Assembly: GCA_026874595.1 (NCBI GenBank) | Contig: CM049311.1 | Location: 40,179,676 to 40,243,675, forward strand | Length of the DNA stretch: 64,000 nucleotides | Source: Sipunculus nudus | Lineage: Eukaryota; Annelida; Sipuncula; Golfingiida; Sipunculidae | Direction of reading: 5' to 3' | Shown here: one piece after another, positions 1 to 12,800 of the stretch | Numbering within the stretch: the stretch's first letter is position 1 | Layout: every line of letters starts with the position of its first letter | The notes under the pieces: generated by a model | The model's input: only the letters and a program-made list of their open reading frames with translations | What the model was told of the DNA's origin: nothing | Databases searched by the model: none | Program-made: the position numbers and the translations under genes

Positions 1-2110
1 CAATTGGCCTTGACCTCTGACCTTTCCTCTCTGCCCAGCGTCTGTTTGTGCGTCTGTTTCCACAGATAAACCCACATATCTCGGGAACCGTTTGACTGAT
101 CAGGAACAAAAATTTGTACAAATGTAGCCCTTGGATAGCTTTATAACATAAAAAATGGTGGCGCCACCTGCAACCATGTTTGCACAGTGTCCACCTGTTC
201 ATCTGCCTTGGGTTAAAATCACTCATATCTCTGCAGTGGTTTGACTAATTCACCTGAAATTTGGCATGTGTATACATCCTAGATAGCTTTCTTGATTTTA
301 TGACAGGTGGCGCCACCTACATTCACATTCACGCTGCAGACATCCATGCTTATATGCCTGGACTGGTTTGATGTATCTTCCTGAAAAGTTGCATGTGTAT
401 AGATCTCACCCAGCTCTTTATCATACACAAAACTGGTGGTGCCACCTGCAGCCATTTTTGCACATCGTCCGTCTGTTTGTCTGCCGTGGGATAAAATCAA
501 TCATATCTCGGCAGTGGTTTGACATATCTGCCTAAAATTTTGCAGGTTTATACATCCTGGACAGCTTTCTTGATTTTATGACCGGTGGCGCCACCTACCT
601 TCTAGTTTATGCTGCAGACATCCAAGCTAAAATCTCGGGAACTGATCAGGGCAGGAAATTAAGAAATTCACCCACCAGACTGGAGGTCTGGCAGATTTTT
701 GTTTTTACCAGACCTCCAAAAAAATTTCCGGACCTCTTATTTATCTAATGAAGCGATGTGATCTTGGCTTCCAGAGTCCAATCTTGACCGAATATGTTCA
801 TCCTTAGTCTGGCAAGCCGCTCTTTTTTGCCCGCCGTGTGCACTATATTATCGCCCACTGTGACCACAGTGACTATGGGATTTAATAGAGCGCGGTACCA
901 GTCTGTATCAAGGTCAAGGCTAAATGATGGATAAACAAAAGCGTCAGTCGATCGCGCGATTTACCGTTTCACAAGCGCTTTTTTTCTCGCGTGGCATGAC
1001 GACAAATTGGTAGGGTAACCATTAGCCTGACGAGCCCTGGCGGCCCAGGTGTTCGCCGGACTGGAGGTCCGGCAGTAGTAGACATTCTGCCGGACCTCCG
1101 TGATTTTTACCGGAAATTTCCGGAGGTCCGGCGCTAATTTCAAGCCCTGCTGATTGACCGATTGGGCCAAAATTTTGCATGTGTATAGATCTCACATAGC
1201 TCTTTATTATACACAAAAATGGAGGGGCCACCTGCAATCATTTTTGCACAGCGTCCATCTGTTTGTCTGCCCTGGCATAAAATCACTCATATCTCAGCAG
1301 TGGTTTGACATACTGCCTAAAATTTTGCAGGTTTATACTCCTGGACAGCTTTCTTAATTTTATGACAGGTTGCGCCACCTACATTCCAGTTTAAGTTGCC
1401 AAAATCCAAGCTCATATCTCGGGAACCGTTTGGGCCAAAATTTAGCATGTGTATATATCTCATATAGCTCTTTATCATACACTAAACTGGAGGGGCAACT
1501 TGCAACCATTTTTGCACAGCGTCTCTTTGTTTGTCTGCCGTGGGCTAAAATCTCTCATATCTCAGTAGTGGTTTGACTTATCTGCCAAAAATTTTTCGTG
1601 TTTATACATCTTCGATAGCTTTCTCGACTTTTTAGCAGGTGGCACCACCTTCATTTATGTTAATGCTGCAGACATTCAGGCTTATATCTTGGGACTGGTT
1701 GGACATATCCCCCTGAAATTTTGCATGTGTATAGATCTCACATAGCTCTTAATCATACACAAAAATGGAGGGGCCACCTGCTACCATTTTTGCACAGCGT
1801 CCATCTGTTTGTGTGCTGAGGGATTAAATCACTCTTATACATGTAGTGGTTTGACTTATCTGCCTAAAATTTTGCATTTGTATACAACTTGGACAGCTTT
1901 CTGGATTTTGTGGTAGGTGGCTCAACCTACATATACATTTCAGCTGCAGACATCCATGCTAATATGCAACACACCTCACTCTGTTTCCCCTTGCCATTCA
2001 ATCCATGCTTCACCTCACCCGTTCCACATAGTCGTTTGTTGACTACCCGTATTCTAGTTTTCTATTTATCTCTTATTTTAAATTTTATATTAATTTTGCA
2101 TGTTATTTTA
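1..2110 (+). repeat. Dispersed repeat with GGTGGCGCCACC palindrome in each monomer
   Basis: The region is built of related monomers containing 'CATATCTCGGGAACCGTTTG', 'TTTTGCATGTGTATA' and the palindrome GGTGGCGCCACC or a one- to two-base variant. Palindrome starts at 157, 306, 435 and 584 show alternating spacings of 149, 129 and 149, so the higher-order unit is about 278 bp. Further degraded copies follow to about 2110. A MITE interrupts the array at 647-1149. Short open frames here are not genes. Confidence 0.8.
647..1149. mobile_element. MITE with CAGGGC terminal inverted repeats
   Basis: The left end CAGGGCAGGAAATTA and the right end TAATTTCAAGCCCTG form inverted repeats (13 of 15 match). 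Both ends are flanked by CTGAT (642-646 and 1150-1154), a likely target duplication, and the flanking monomer repeat reads through if the element and one CTGAT are removed. The interior is rich in inverted GGAGGTCCGGC / GCCGGACCTCC motifs. It has no coding capacity. CAGGG ends recall hAT MITEs, but the duplication seen is 5 bp rather than 8, so the class is left open. Confidence 0.8.
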
Positions 2111-2164
2111 AGGCGCCCCTGAGCAACACTGAGTGTTGGAAGGTGGCGCTGTATTAAGTGAATA

Positions 2165-2165
2165 A

Positions 2166-2198
<33 letters not shown>

Positions 2199-2199
2199 T
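2165..2199. repeat. (TTA)n microsatellite
   Basis: About eleven uninterrupted TTA/ATT triplets at the 3' edge of the palindrome-bearing repeat block. Confidence 0.95.
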
Positions 2200-2329
2200 G
2201 AGGAGGCCTATGTGCTGCAGTCTGACTACTTTAACAGCTTGGTGTGGTGTTTTCATGTTAAGTTCATTGTATTATTTTAAACAAGTCAATGCAAGTCTGT
2301 TTAATTCAAACTAATTTCAAGTAGGGACC

Positions 2330-3160
2330 TTGATATTTGAAATATATGAAATTGTGCATGTTCATCCATCATGGAAAATTATCTCATAAATCAGACAGGT
2401 GGTGCCATCTACCTTTTTTTTGTAAAATAAATAAAGCCCTTTTCTCAGGAGTGTTTTGTAGTATTGGCCTAAAAATGTGCATGTCCATAGATCTAAGACT
2501 CCTCCCTCTTGTACTCAAGACTGGTTGCCCCATCTGTAATTGTTTTCCCATGGGTCCATTGTACATGCCTCTTTCTCAAGAGTGATGTGCTCTGGGTGAA
2601 AATTGCTCATGTCTCAGTAGTGGGTCGAAGTAATGATCTGATATTTTGCATGTTCATCAATCTTTGAAAGTTTTTTGTTAACCAGACAGGTGGTGCCACT
2701 CACCTTTCCTTTTTTTTAAGAACAGATTAATGCCCGTTTCTCAGTGCCCCATGGGTCCCTTGCTGTCATCCCCAGTACTGAAGATTTTTTCTTCAAATTT
2801 GACACACCAGTTGTTTCTGCAATGTTCTCAAAGGAGTTTGAAAACTAGAGACCTTGATCTAGATCTTTTGGCCAGTCCCATTGGTGGTCTTATAACACAA
2901 GTTTCACTGTATTGGATATTTTGTCCCCTAATTGTATGTCAAAATTATCAGAGGACTTTGAAAACCACTGACCTATGGCTTTATCTTCAAGGTCAGATCA
3001 GCCAAATAATACTCTGTTTTTAGCATTTTTGTGATGCAATATGTATGTGTTTGTTTCCCTGTTGATTCTTAATATAAGAAGGTTAAAGGTCAATATCACA
3101 TCTTGAGATGTGGTTTTCAGATGATAAAATTCTTGTTGTGAATGTTAGCCCTGTATTAGC
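2330..3160 (+). repeat. Degraded monomer repeats, left part of an interrupted element
   Basis: Further GGTGGTGCCA-type monomers (2398, 2690) are followed by 'CAAATTTGACACACCAG' monomers like those at 32850-33540. The stretch ends GATGATAAAATTC...GAATGTTAGCCCTGTATT. The same sequence continues at 9338 after a large insertion, as shown by the uninterrupted relative at 34900-34980. No gene is seen. Confidence 0.65.
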
Positions 3161-4239
3161 GACAGCCTGTCACCCCAAACGTCGATTTTAGATGAACTGA
3201 AGAACGATGGGGTGACAGTACAAGCTATTGGGTTCGCATCAATTCTAGTATGTGCAGATGTGCACGCCATTTCTGACACTACTTTTTAATTTTCATCTAC
3301 TTCTAGAACTGTCATTTTCCTGAGTTAAGACAAAAAGTGACGTTATTCTGTTGGGGAAAATAATAATTATTACTTCCACGGTTGACTTACGTGTATTCAT
3401 GCAACAGTTTTTAATACCGAGGCTGGTTTCACTCGAAAAAACTCGTCTACACGGCTTCAGCGGGAGAATCATAACATCCAGTAGGGGATTCCCAGATGGC
3501 TATGTGTAAAACTCGAAAGTCAGAAGTCAGAAGCAAGGATTTTTTTAAATAAAGCAATGATCGAAGCATAATTAAAATGCTACTACATCAATGGAAAGTA
3601 CCATTTTATTTTTATTGATAGAATAAGGTCTATTCTATCATTATGTAAAAAATCAAGGTTATCCATCCGAAGTAATAGACTATTTTTTGCTCGGAAATGC
3701 TCGGTTATAGTCCAGATGTGTAAAACTCGGAAGCCAGTAATGGCTAATGCACTGGTCATCATACCGTCAGCAACGTGTCAAGCATTTTCAATTTCTTCAA
3801 TATGGCATATTTTTCATAAACTCAATCTGTTTTGTAACATTCATGATGCGGTTTTTTATAATATATTAATATTTTATTTTATTTTGTATAACAAGATTAT
3901 ATTAACTGGTCAATATTTTACGCTGTTACCGTATTTTATGATGGTGGAAACATGAAAAAATTCAAGGTTTTGATAATATTTTATTCACATTACAAATGTG
4001 TCCTTATAAAAATTACCCTGATAATATCATAGAGACATAAACAGAAAATTTGACAGAACCTCAAAACTTCCAGTACGGTAAATATTTTTTCAAGGTTTTT
4101 TTGAATAAAATGTTTATTTTCCTCTTCCATTGACCAAAAATTTTCATCAGGATAATGAATCTCTGAAGCTCTTATCTATAATGTAATACTTTTTATGCCA
4201 ATTTATATTTTACATTTCATGGTCAGGTTGCACACATTG

Positions 4240-4241
<2 letters not shown>

Positions 4242-4287
<46 letters not shown>
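4242..4287. repeat. (TA)n microsatellite
   Basis: An uninterrupted run of about 23 TA dinucleotides inside the 6.2-kb insertion. Confidence 0.97.
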
Positions 4288-4289
<2 letters not shown>

Positions 4290-5768
4290 AAATGTGATAT
4301 TTTCCCCTATATGTTCCTGCTGTAAATGGAACCTGTTTCAATTCATGTTTTGAAATTTTGCCAAAATAGCGTAATATACATGATGCTTTTCAATAATTTG
4401 TTTGATAATGATTTCATCAGACGTATCCTGCAAATTTAAAAAAGAAAAGACAAACACAACAATACCTTGACAGAGAGAAATACACAATGCATGTGTAAAT
4501 AGATATGATGCCGATTGTAAATTTTTTTGATAATATAAAAACAATAGTTTCTGTTTTTGCAGAACGATTCAATATTTAATCGATATATTTTATGCTGTTA
4601 GGTACAATATTCATCAAATTAATGTTCTGAAAATTTGTAAAACCGCAGGGCACAAACATCAATACTTTTTATAGATATATTGTAAAATACGTCATTTGAA
4701 AAAAAAATCAACAACAAATCAATAAAACATTAAACAAAACATTCAGCATAGCCAGAAAAGTTTAGTAAATGTTTAAAAATAAATGAGCAAAGAGCAAATG
4801 TTATAGATATAAAAAAAAATCTGTTTAATAATAGAAACTGATACCAGCAGCTATTAAGTCCGAAGGGAAGGAGGTCCGAAAGTGCATGGTACTATACTGT
4901 ATCGAGAATTCCGACTATAGACCGGTGATTACCAGGCCTAAGAAAAAGCATCCTATCTGTTAATTTTGTTTCTGAGGATTAAAATATAAGAATCAAATAA
5001 AAAAAATGAGTATGCATGGAATATTCAGATGGATTATATAAAGATAAAAAATGACTATACAGCGAAAGTAGAATAGGAATAATTTATATTTGTAACTAAA
5101 ATATTTATCTTAGCGCTAAATATCTAACTTTATTTATCAAAACGGTTTGGTTCCATTATTGCATGGTGTCATCATTTTTATGTGGAATTTCAAGGTATAT
5201 CTTAGATAAGAAACAGGTTTAATAAAAATGCCTATATCCCGTATAGCATCTTTAAGACACCAGGTCACCTCTAGACAGAATTTTACTTGAAGCCCCAAAT
5301 GTCATACGTGTCGATAAAGATTCTATATGGTTATTTATCAAAGATTTTACATTCAACAATCTCCTCTGTACACAAAATAGGAATTTTTATAGAGAACGTT
5401 GTAATCGTACAGTAATCCGAAGTTGAAGGGAGCACATTTTGTTTAGATGCCCTTATCATGCATATATTATAACGCTTGAGAGTGAAAACAGTTGCAAATA
5501 TACTTTAAAATATTATTATAAATATCCATTTATTTGAAGTTGAAATGTTATGTTGAAACAGCAGGAGTGAAATTATTAGAATATAAATACAAGATTGAAA
5601 AAGTTTGAAGGAAGTGTTAAAAACTTGAACAAGAATTAATTTGAGTTTTAAAAAAATAATTATTTGCTTAATTTACAAATCAATCAGATTTTATAATCAC
5701 ATGTATTAGTATGTTATATATTATCTGGCCTGTTGCATCCCTTTTCTAAGATATATTTTAACATTTTT

Positions 5769-7706
5769 AGCTCAGCTGACTATAAGTCATCTGAGCTATA
5801 GTCGTGGTCCATTGTCCGTCGCCCGCCGTCTGTCGTGCCGTCCGTCCATCCGTCTGTCTGTCCGTCCGTCCGTAGATGTGGCACATTTTGAAACCGTATA
5901 ACCTAGGAATCCAAAATTCAGCATAATGATAGATGTCCCCAAGATCTCCTACCAAGCCGAAAAACTGGGTCTTTGCGACTTCATTCCTTTGAGAAATAAA
6001 GGAAAATCCTAAATTTTTTATTAAAATCCTATTTTCACACTTCAGGACTGCCTAATATCAAAACCACTCATCTGTTTTTCCTCATATTTACCATAAATAT
6101 TCCTCTATATAGTTCCTATGTACATGCCAGATATTAAGTCTGTTAGGTATAAATTCTTTAAGTTATAGGCCCAAACATAATGGACTTTGTAAAAAATCAG
6201 GAAAAATAATATCACAGTTAACATGAAAAATTTTGAAACTAGAGTCTATTTTCTCAAGTATATAACTATGTTTAATTAAGATTCAATTGTTTACCCAAAA
6301 TTAGATCTGAATTTTGTAAAATTTTTTAAGTTATTAGCATAAAAAAAAAAATCAGTACCTTAAATTTTGCCCAACTTTGACCATGGCACGTTTTTTTCCT
6401 GTAAGCACCATTGATTTAATTTTCACAGCATGTAAACATAAATATTTAGTTTGTCTAAATCTGAAATTTGAAAATAAAAGCTTGAAAATTAAGCTAGTTA
6501 TTGATTTTTTTTTTGTAGTCACTTGCTTTGATTACAGATGCAGGGTCCCACTCCAGGTCACTGGAAGTCAGCTATGCCAGGGTTTCTGATTTGTTACAGT
6601 CACCGGGGGGGGGGGGGGGGGGGCGGGGGGAGATCCCCTGCTGTGACAGGTGTACAGTTATTCTCATATCACCACCCCCACCGCCCCCCCCCCCCCCCCC
6701 CCGCAAACCCAACCCACCAAGTGTTATGCAGTAATTGTTATTGTTTTCACTGTATCTCCTTAATTGTAATGCTGTTTCCACTCCAATATGCAAAAACTTT
6801 CCTTGAAAAAATAATTCAAGGTGTAATCCAGAAGATGCAATGTTGTGTAATGAAGCATTTTTAAAGAAATCAATTTTCTTTTAAATGATTTTAACAAATA
6901 TAAATGAACCCATCAGTATGCTTAAATTATTATAAAATATGAAGCACATTATGGATAAATAAAGACACAATTAAAAATTGTGAAATCTAAATCAAGTATT
7001 ATTTTTAGATATTTATTGTTTTGCAGATTTAAAAGATATATTTTTGTGGTAAAAAATAAATAAACATTTGTATGCTTGATGTGGTGTTATCTGACAAGAT
7101 TGAGATTTATGATGATGCAATTGAGAATTATGAATCAACTTTTATATTCAGATATATATGTTAAATTGGAAATGTATAGAAATATAAACTTAAATTAGAA
7201 AATAATTGATGTGATAAAAAAATCAGGATTTAATACAAACATTTGTTCATTATTTTCCTGCCTCAGCAGAATTTGAGAACAGGCTTTGTTTGCCCTGTTT
7301 TATGTTGTTAATTAGCTATATTTCAACTGCATACATTTCATAAAAAAAATACATATATATTTAATAATATATATTATACAAAAAAAATAGATTCAATTGA
7401 ACAAATGTGTAAACTACTGAAATGTCAACAGTTAATCGAAAAACCAACTAATGATCATGGTTATAGTACAGATCATTTGTTCACAAACTGCTCACATGCT
7501 TTAGTTTCAACATTAGGAAACACATGGTCAGGTCACAAAATATTTTTTGCAACAATTTCTTGCTCATCAATACAAACCAATCATATAAACCAACCATGGA
7601 CTTTATTACCTCTTCCTCTTACACTTTATCTCCATTAGATATTATTTTAGATTTTTACCTTCAAGGTTAACCTCAGCTGAGCACAGTGACCCATAGGTCC
7701 CTTGTT
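5769..7706 (+). mobile_element. AGCTCAGCTG-hairpin element, copy 1
   Basis: It starts with a near-perfect hairpin (AGCTCAGcTGAC, loop, GTCAtCTGAGCT), then a (CCGTCCGTCTGTC)n tract, then a body that recurs in copies 2 and 4-6 ('GATGTCCCCAAGATCTCC', 'GACTTCGTTCCTTTGAGA'). It ends CAGCTGAGCACAGTGACC...GGTCCCTTGTTT. The start GCTCAGCTG and end CAGCTGAGC are inverted. There is no transposase frame, so it is non-autonomous. It holds a run of about 20 G (6604-6623) and one of about 17 C (6686-6702). Confidence 0.8.
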
Positions 7707-9325
7707 TTTAAATATTGTAGATTTCTAACATATTGAAAGACATTTCGTTTAAGTTTTGTGTGATACATGTATGTTTATTCCAGCGATGTCCCACTGATAT
7801 ATATTGAGTTTTCATATTTGTTCAACGTATGGAAAATATATTATTGTTTTTATATTAAATGACATTGTAATTTATAACTGTATTGCCATATTAGGGTGTA
7901 TTATACCATATTTATTATTCAGTGGTGCATCCATAGGGGGCACAATCCCGTTCATGCAGACGTATCGAGTTCTTTTCCCATTTATTTGTAATCAATTTTC
8001 ATTTATTTTCAGATTACCTTTTTATTCCCTAGCAATTACATTATTAAATTTATTACTTTCCAGTTCATAAGTTGGCGATATTAATGAACAAGTCTGTGAT
8101 TTTTACTCCACTTAGAGAGCATCCAAAAATATAATAGTTTATTGAGAGATGGAGTCTTTCCATTATCACATGTCACTTTTCTCGGTCATAACACGGCTCC
8201 TCCGCTGATACTCAGATTCACTCACTGTGCTGTGCTGTCTGAGCCTGTGCCCTTGCAGATCACAAAAGTCGGTAAAATGCAAAGATTGTTATAAGACTTA
8301 AACATATCAATTATTTTACAACGAGTACTACATTTAAAAGGTGACATTTTGCAAGTTATAAATGTATAGACACGTATTTCATCATTGACATTAACATGTT
8401 ACAAACTATTGGATACTATTGGAGGTGCCTCAAAATGTCGTCTTTACATTGTATATTTAAGAATTAAAATCATCCCCTCCCATGCCCTGCCCATGTAAAT
8501 ATAAATATCTTTAACAAAATCATGGCTCTAGATTTTATTAATAAATTTCATAGGGTGAAATATATTACTTGAAAATACACCCACATATCTATTTACATTT
8601 ATATTAAATTAACAAAACAAAAAATTGAGAGCATAGTTTTCCGATTTTGTATCATGTATTGTATTATACACTCATTAAAAGCAGAATCATGCATAAGCAA
8701 TTTAAATATATGCATGCAACTATAATTATAATGAAACTGCATTTGGGCTGTGGCTCTTAACTGACCACAAGTTAACCAGTGCGTCACTGTGACTTCTGAG
8801 TTATACATATTTGAATCACTTCTGAGTGACTTCCGAGATGGCTTCCGAGCACAAAATCGTCCATAACTTTCAGATCAAAGAATGAATAACTATAATTTTT
8901 CACAGAATGATAGTAAAGATCTTATTCTATCGGGAAAAAGCAAAACGGTATTGAAGCGTAAGCATTTTGTATATGCTTTAAACTGCATTATTTATAAAAC
9001 AATTACTTGGTTTCCGGCTTCGGACTTCCAAGTTTACATACACGACCCCGTCATGACACTTCAGTTTCGAACGAGTAGTACCGCTTCACGTGAATCGGTG
9101 CCACAATGACGAAAGGAGGTGATAAATGTAATAATTTTTGTGTAACAACCCTTTTTCTTGATATTAAACACATATAATACGACCATATAAGCCTGTGATG
9201 CCAAATAATACCAGACAGGAAATATTTGGATCCGACCCTTAGAATGGGCGTTCTGTTGTGACTGCCATCATGACTCCAGGCCCTATCAGTTTATTTCCGA
9301 AGGCCTGAGTGTCATGTTGTCATGG

Positions 9326-9616
9326 CTAGCCCTGTATTGTCATGCTAGTCAGCTGACCTTAAAAATCCATGGGTTTCTTGTTTATTATTGGTGAAGCAAC
9401 TCTGTAAATACAGAAATCATAACACATTCTTTTTATGTTGGTAAAGGTATCTAATGGCATATGACTGATACAACGTGGCTGCTAGCAGATCTTGTTGAAT
9501 TCCTTCCTGTTATTTACAGATCAGTATGTATACCATGAGGAAGTAAAATATTGGCCTATGATATATGTACAGGGAACTAAGGTTACCAGGATGACTTCCC
9601 TGTTTATGTTTTGTAG
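9326..9616 (+). repeat. Right part of the interrupted repeat, then intron end
   Basis: GTCATGCTAGTCAGCTGACC...CCATGGGTTTCTTGTTT up to about 9380 is the terminus that continues from 3160 across the insertion. The remainder to 9616 is intron without recognisable elements. Confidence 0.6.
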
Positions 9617-9810
9617 GAACCATGCGCACCAGTGACCTGGCTTTTCTGTTTAAAAACACAGCTTTTCAGGCCCACAACATTCAGGATTACATCATTGAGC
9701 TGCTGAACAAGTTTGAAGTTGCCTTACGCTGGGATAAACACAACTTACTCATCCCCTCCCTTCTTCCCAGTGAATCAGATGTACTTTATGGTAAAGCCAG
9801 TCAAGTCAAG
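9617..9810 (+). CDS. LRRK1: LRRK exon: COR domain, first part seen
   Basis: The acceptor is TTTTGTAG|GAACC and the donor is GTCAAG|GTGAGC. The exon enters with two bases finishing a codon and ends in phase 0, giving 64 full codons. It encodes part of the COR (C-terminal of Roc) domain that mediates dimerisation and couples GTPase state to the kinase. Recognisable segments are TMRTSDLAFLF, then IIELLNKFEVALRWD, then LLIPSLLPSE; the 'LLIPSLLP' block is typical of COR in LRRK1/LRRK2. The upstream exon must end with one base of a codon and was not found in the 9.6 kb to the left, which is repeat-filled intron. The ATG at 9622 is an internal methionine, not a start, because the acceptor lies five bases before it and the family's N-terminal half is missing. 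Confidence 0.88.
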
Positions 9811-12800
9811 GTGAGCAAATTGGCAGGTATCTGTTTGTTTTATTTTGAGTATGTAGGTCAGTGTCACATGTTATGAATTTAAGCTCAGCTGACACACAGT
9901 CATGCTGAACTGTAGTTTCACCTTTTCTCAGTCATCTGGCTGGCTGTTTTATTTTGTTAATGGGTGTGTTTGCACCCCTCAGAAATAATTTTTTTTTCTA
10001 GTAAAATTTGATACAAAAGCTCAATAATTACTAAATTTTTGCCAAGGCTCTTGCTTTGCATATTGATCCCACAGTTTCATCCTGAAGGCTGGTTGTGCTA
10101 CCTGTATTTTAAGGGAATCTGTGAGCTTATGCAATGGCGCAGGGTCATCCCTGGCCGTCGTCTGTACTTTAACCCATGCTTCTAAAAAACTGTTGGAGCT
10201 AGCATCACCAAATTTTATGCAAAAACCAGTCATTTAAAAAACTCTTATTGGAAGTTGCTTATTTTTTTGCGTGCTACATTTACTTAGATTTTATCAGGAA
10301 AAAGCAAAAAGAAACCTTTAAAAAATCATCTTCTCCAAAATTGTCCAACCAAATTGTTCAATTGTTCATAGAAATGATCCCAGAGATGAGCTCTCTCATG
10401 TTTGTGCATATTATGTTGGTTTAAAGAATTTCGGCCAAGTTACAGGAATTTGAACTTAGTCAATTAGCCAAGTGAGCATATACTACAAGTTTGTTGGAAT
10501 GGTTCCAGTTTGTTGAATAATGGCCGAGTTACAGGAGGATGAACTTATTCATTTGACAAAAAAAGGATACTGATATTACAATATCAGAAATGGCTGGAGC
10601 TATCATCACCATATTTTGTACAAATGTTGGTCGCATGAGTCATATTTGAAATGGAGGTATTGGTGGCGCCACCTGCATCTACCTTTTTTGTATGGTGGTC
10701 ATTGGTCATCAGTACATTTAACAATAATTTCTCAGGAATAGCAGGAGCTAGCATCCCAAAATTCAATGCAAAGATCTTTCACATATAAAACGTTGTGGGG
10801 TTGAGCTTTTTGTGGTGCCACCTGCTTCAACTTACATTTTACAGGGAAAAAGCTTGAAAACCTTTAAAAATCTTCTCCAAAATAATTATTTTTTTATATA
10901 AAATCTTATGAATATGTCAGCTTGAAAAATGCATTGTAGCCAAGTCTTTCAGTATGTGTAAACAGAATTACCAACGGGCCAAGAGGTTACAGTTTCAGTC
11001 TGTATTTTTAGCTCTGTTGACTATAAGTCATCTGAGCTATAGTCGTGCTCCATTGTCCGTCGTTCGTCTGTCTGTCCATCCATCCGTCCGTCCATCTGTC
11101 TGTAGATGTGGCACGTTTTGAAACCGTAAGACCTAGGAATCCAAAATTCAGCATAATGTTAGATGTCCCCAAGATCTCCTACCAAGCCGAAAACTGGGTC
11201 TTTGCGACTTCGTTCCTTTGAGAAATTAAGGAAAAACCTCAATATTTTGTTAAAAACCTATTTTCACACTTCAGGACTGGCTAATATCAAAACCACTCAT
11301 CTGTTTTTCCTCATATTACCATAAATATTCCTCTATATAGTTCATATGTACATGCCAGAAATTAGGTTTGTATTATATAAAAAGTTATGGGCTCAAACAT
11401 AATGCATTTTGTAAAAATTTAGGAATGATACTTGATCACTTAACACAAAACTTGTTAAAGCTAAGGACTTTTTTTCCAGTAATATAACTTTAATTAATCA
11501 AAATTAAATTGTATACCCAAAATTAGATCAAAATCTTTTAACCTTTTTAAGATATAAGCAAAAATAAAAAATTGGTACCGTAAATTTTGCCTAAAATTGG
11601 TCATGGCACTTTTTTTTCCTGTAAGTACTGTGGATTTGATTTTCAGAGCATGTACACATAAGGATGTACACATTAATCTGTTAAAATCTGAAATTTGAAA
11701 ATAAAAGTTGCAAAATTAGGTTAGTTATCGAATTTCTTTTAGGCTCTTGTTGTATTCCCTTGTCAAGCAGTCCACTTTGGTCACTGTAGGTCATTCAGTG
11801 CAGCTCTCTATGCTTCCAAGACTGTTGTTATTTAATCCCATCATAGGTCAAGCCCTTTCTCCACTCTGTTGAGCTTGATCAAGCTGTCTGCATTTAATAC
11901 CACAGGGAGCCTTTTTCTCTCCACCCCCCCCCCCCCCCCCCCAACCTCCCATCTCATGCTGTTGACAGACCTGTACTATGAACTAGATGAATCTTATAAT
12001 TAACATTTTTTTCAGCAATGAGCAGTAACAACAGAGACCCCTCCCTCCACCTACCCCTTCAATACACAGGACTAATAAACAAGATGAATCTTATAATTTT
12101 AATGTTGAATAAATTCTTTTTGTTGAGACTTGGACAGTTTTGATTTTTTTAAAGAAAAAAATGTTCAGGAATTAAATGTGATAAAATATTAGGATCTAAT
12201 GTAAGTGCTAACTGACAAGATTTAAGAAGAGATAAATACTTTGTAGCTTTCATTCATATCTCTTAAAGTTGGGGGGGGGGCCTATGTGTGAATAACACTG
12301 TTAACTTAGTAATAAAATTAGGAATATTGGTCAAACTTTGTGGGATTAATTTTTAACTCATATGGCCATATATTTAACTTTTGAAAATTAAATTACCTTC
12401 ACACATTATTGTTTTATGAAATGTTACTTTTATATAACACTTACTGTAGGCCCATTTTTTCCCTTGGTGCATCACTAAATGGTTTAGCTCATGTCCATTA
12501 TTCTATAATTTAGAGTTTCATTTTAGCAGGGCAATTTTCTCATAGCTTTTTAAATGATAATATAAATGAAAAACCAAAAGAAATAAAAATATTTTGCAGT
12601 TACTAATATTTTCCAAAATTCTGCTGAGTGATGTGACCGATGGGTTCCTTGTTTTTATAGCTTTAGCAGATTGCCAACTGTATCAGATAAGGCAACAGGT
12701 CAAGAGTTCAGTCAGTACAGGAGCTGCAGCTGGCAATTTTCTGCCTGGCTCAGCTGAGCTTGGTCAGCCCAGTACACCTGTATCAAGAGAAGTTTGATGT

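Larger units (their letters stand above)
3161..9325. mobile_element. ~6.2-kb insertion with long inverted arms
   Basis: Two lines of evidence support this. First, TTAGCCCTGTATT ends at 3160 and CTAGCCCTGTATT ends near 9337, a 12-base duplication; the related uninterrupted site at 34919-34940 reads straight through. Second, the arms pair as inverted repeats in collinear order: GATAGAATAAGGTC (about 3619) with GATCTTATTCTATC (about 8918), GCTAATGCACTGGT (3740) with ACCAGTGCG (8775), and several CTCGGAAG/CTTCCGAG motifs. Arms span about 3360-3800 and 8730-9115. The interior has no transposase frame and contains a nested AGCTCAGCTG element (5769-7706). A small hairpin CTGTCACCCCA/TGGGGTGACAG lies at 3168-3219. 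Exact ends are uncertain. Confidence 0.6.

Noticed and set aside
6528-6864. Overlapping Gly-rich and Pro-rich open frames on both strands
   Set aside because: They arise from the G-run and C-run inside a non-coding mobile element.
9622-9624. ATG as the translation start of a short LRRK
   Set aside because: A good acceptor lies five bases upstream and the COR domain begins mid-domain here; the N-terminal domains are expected to the left of the window.
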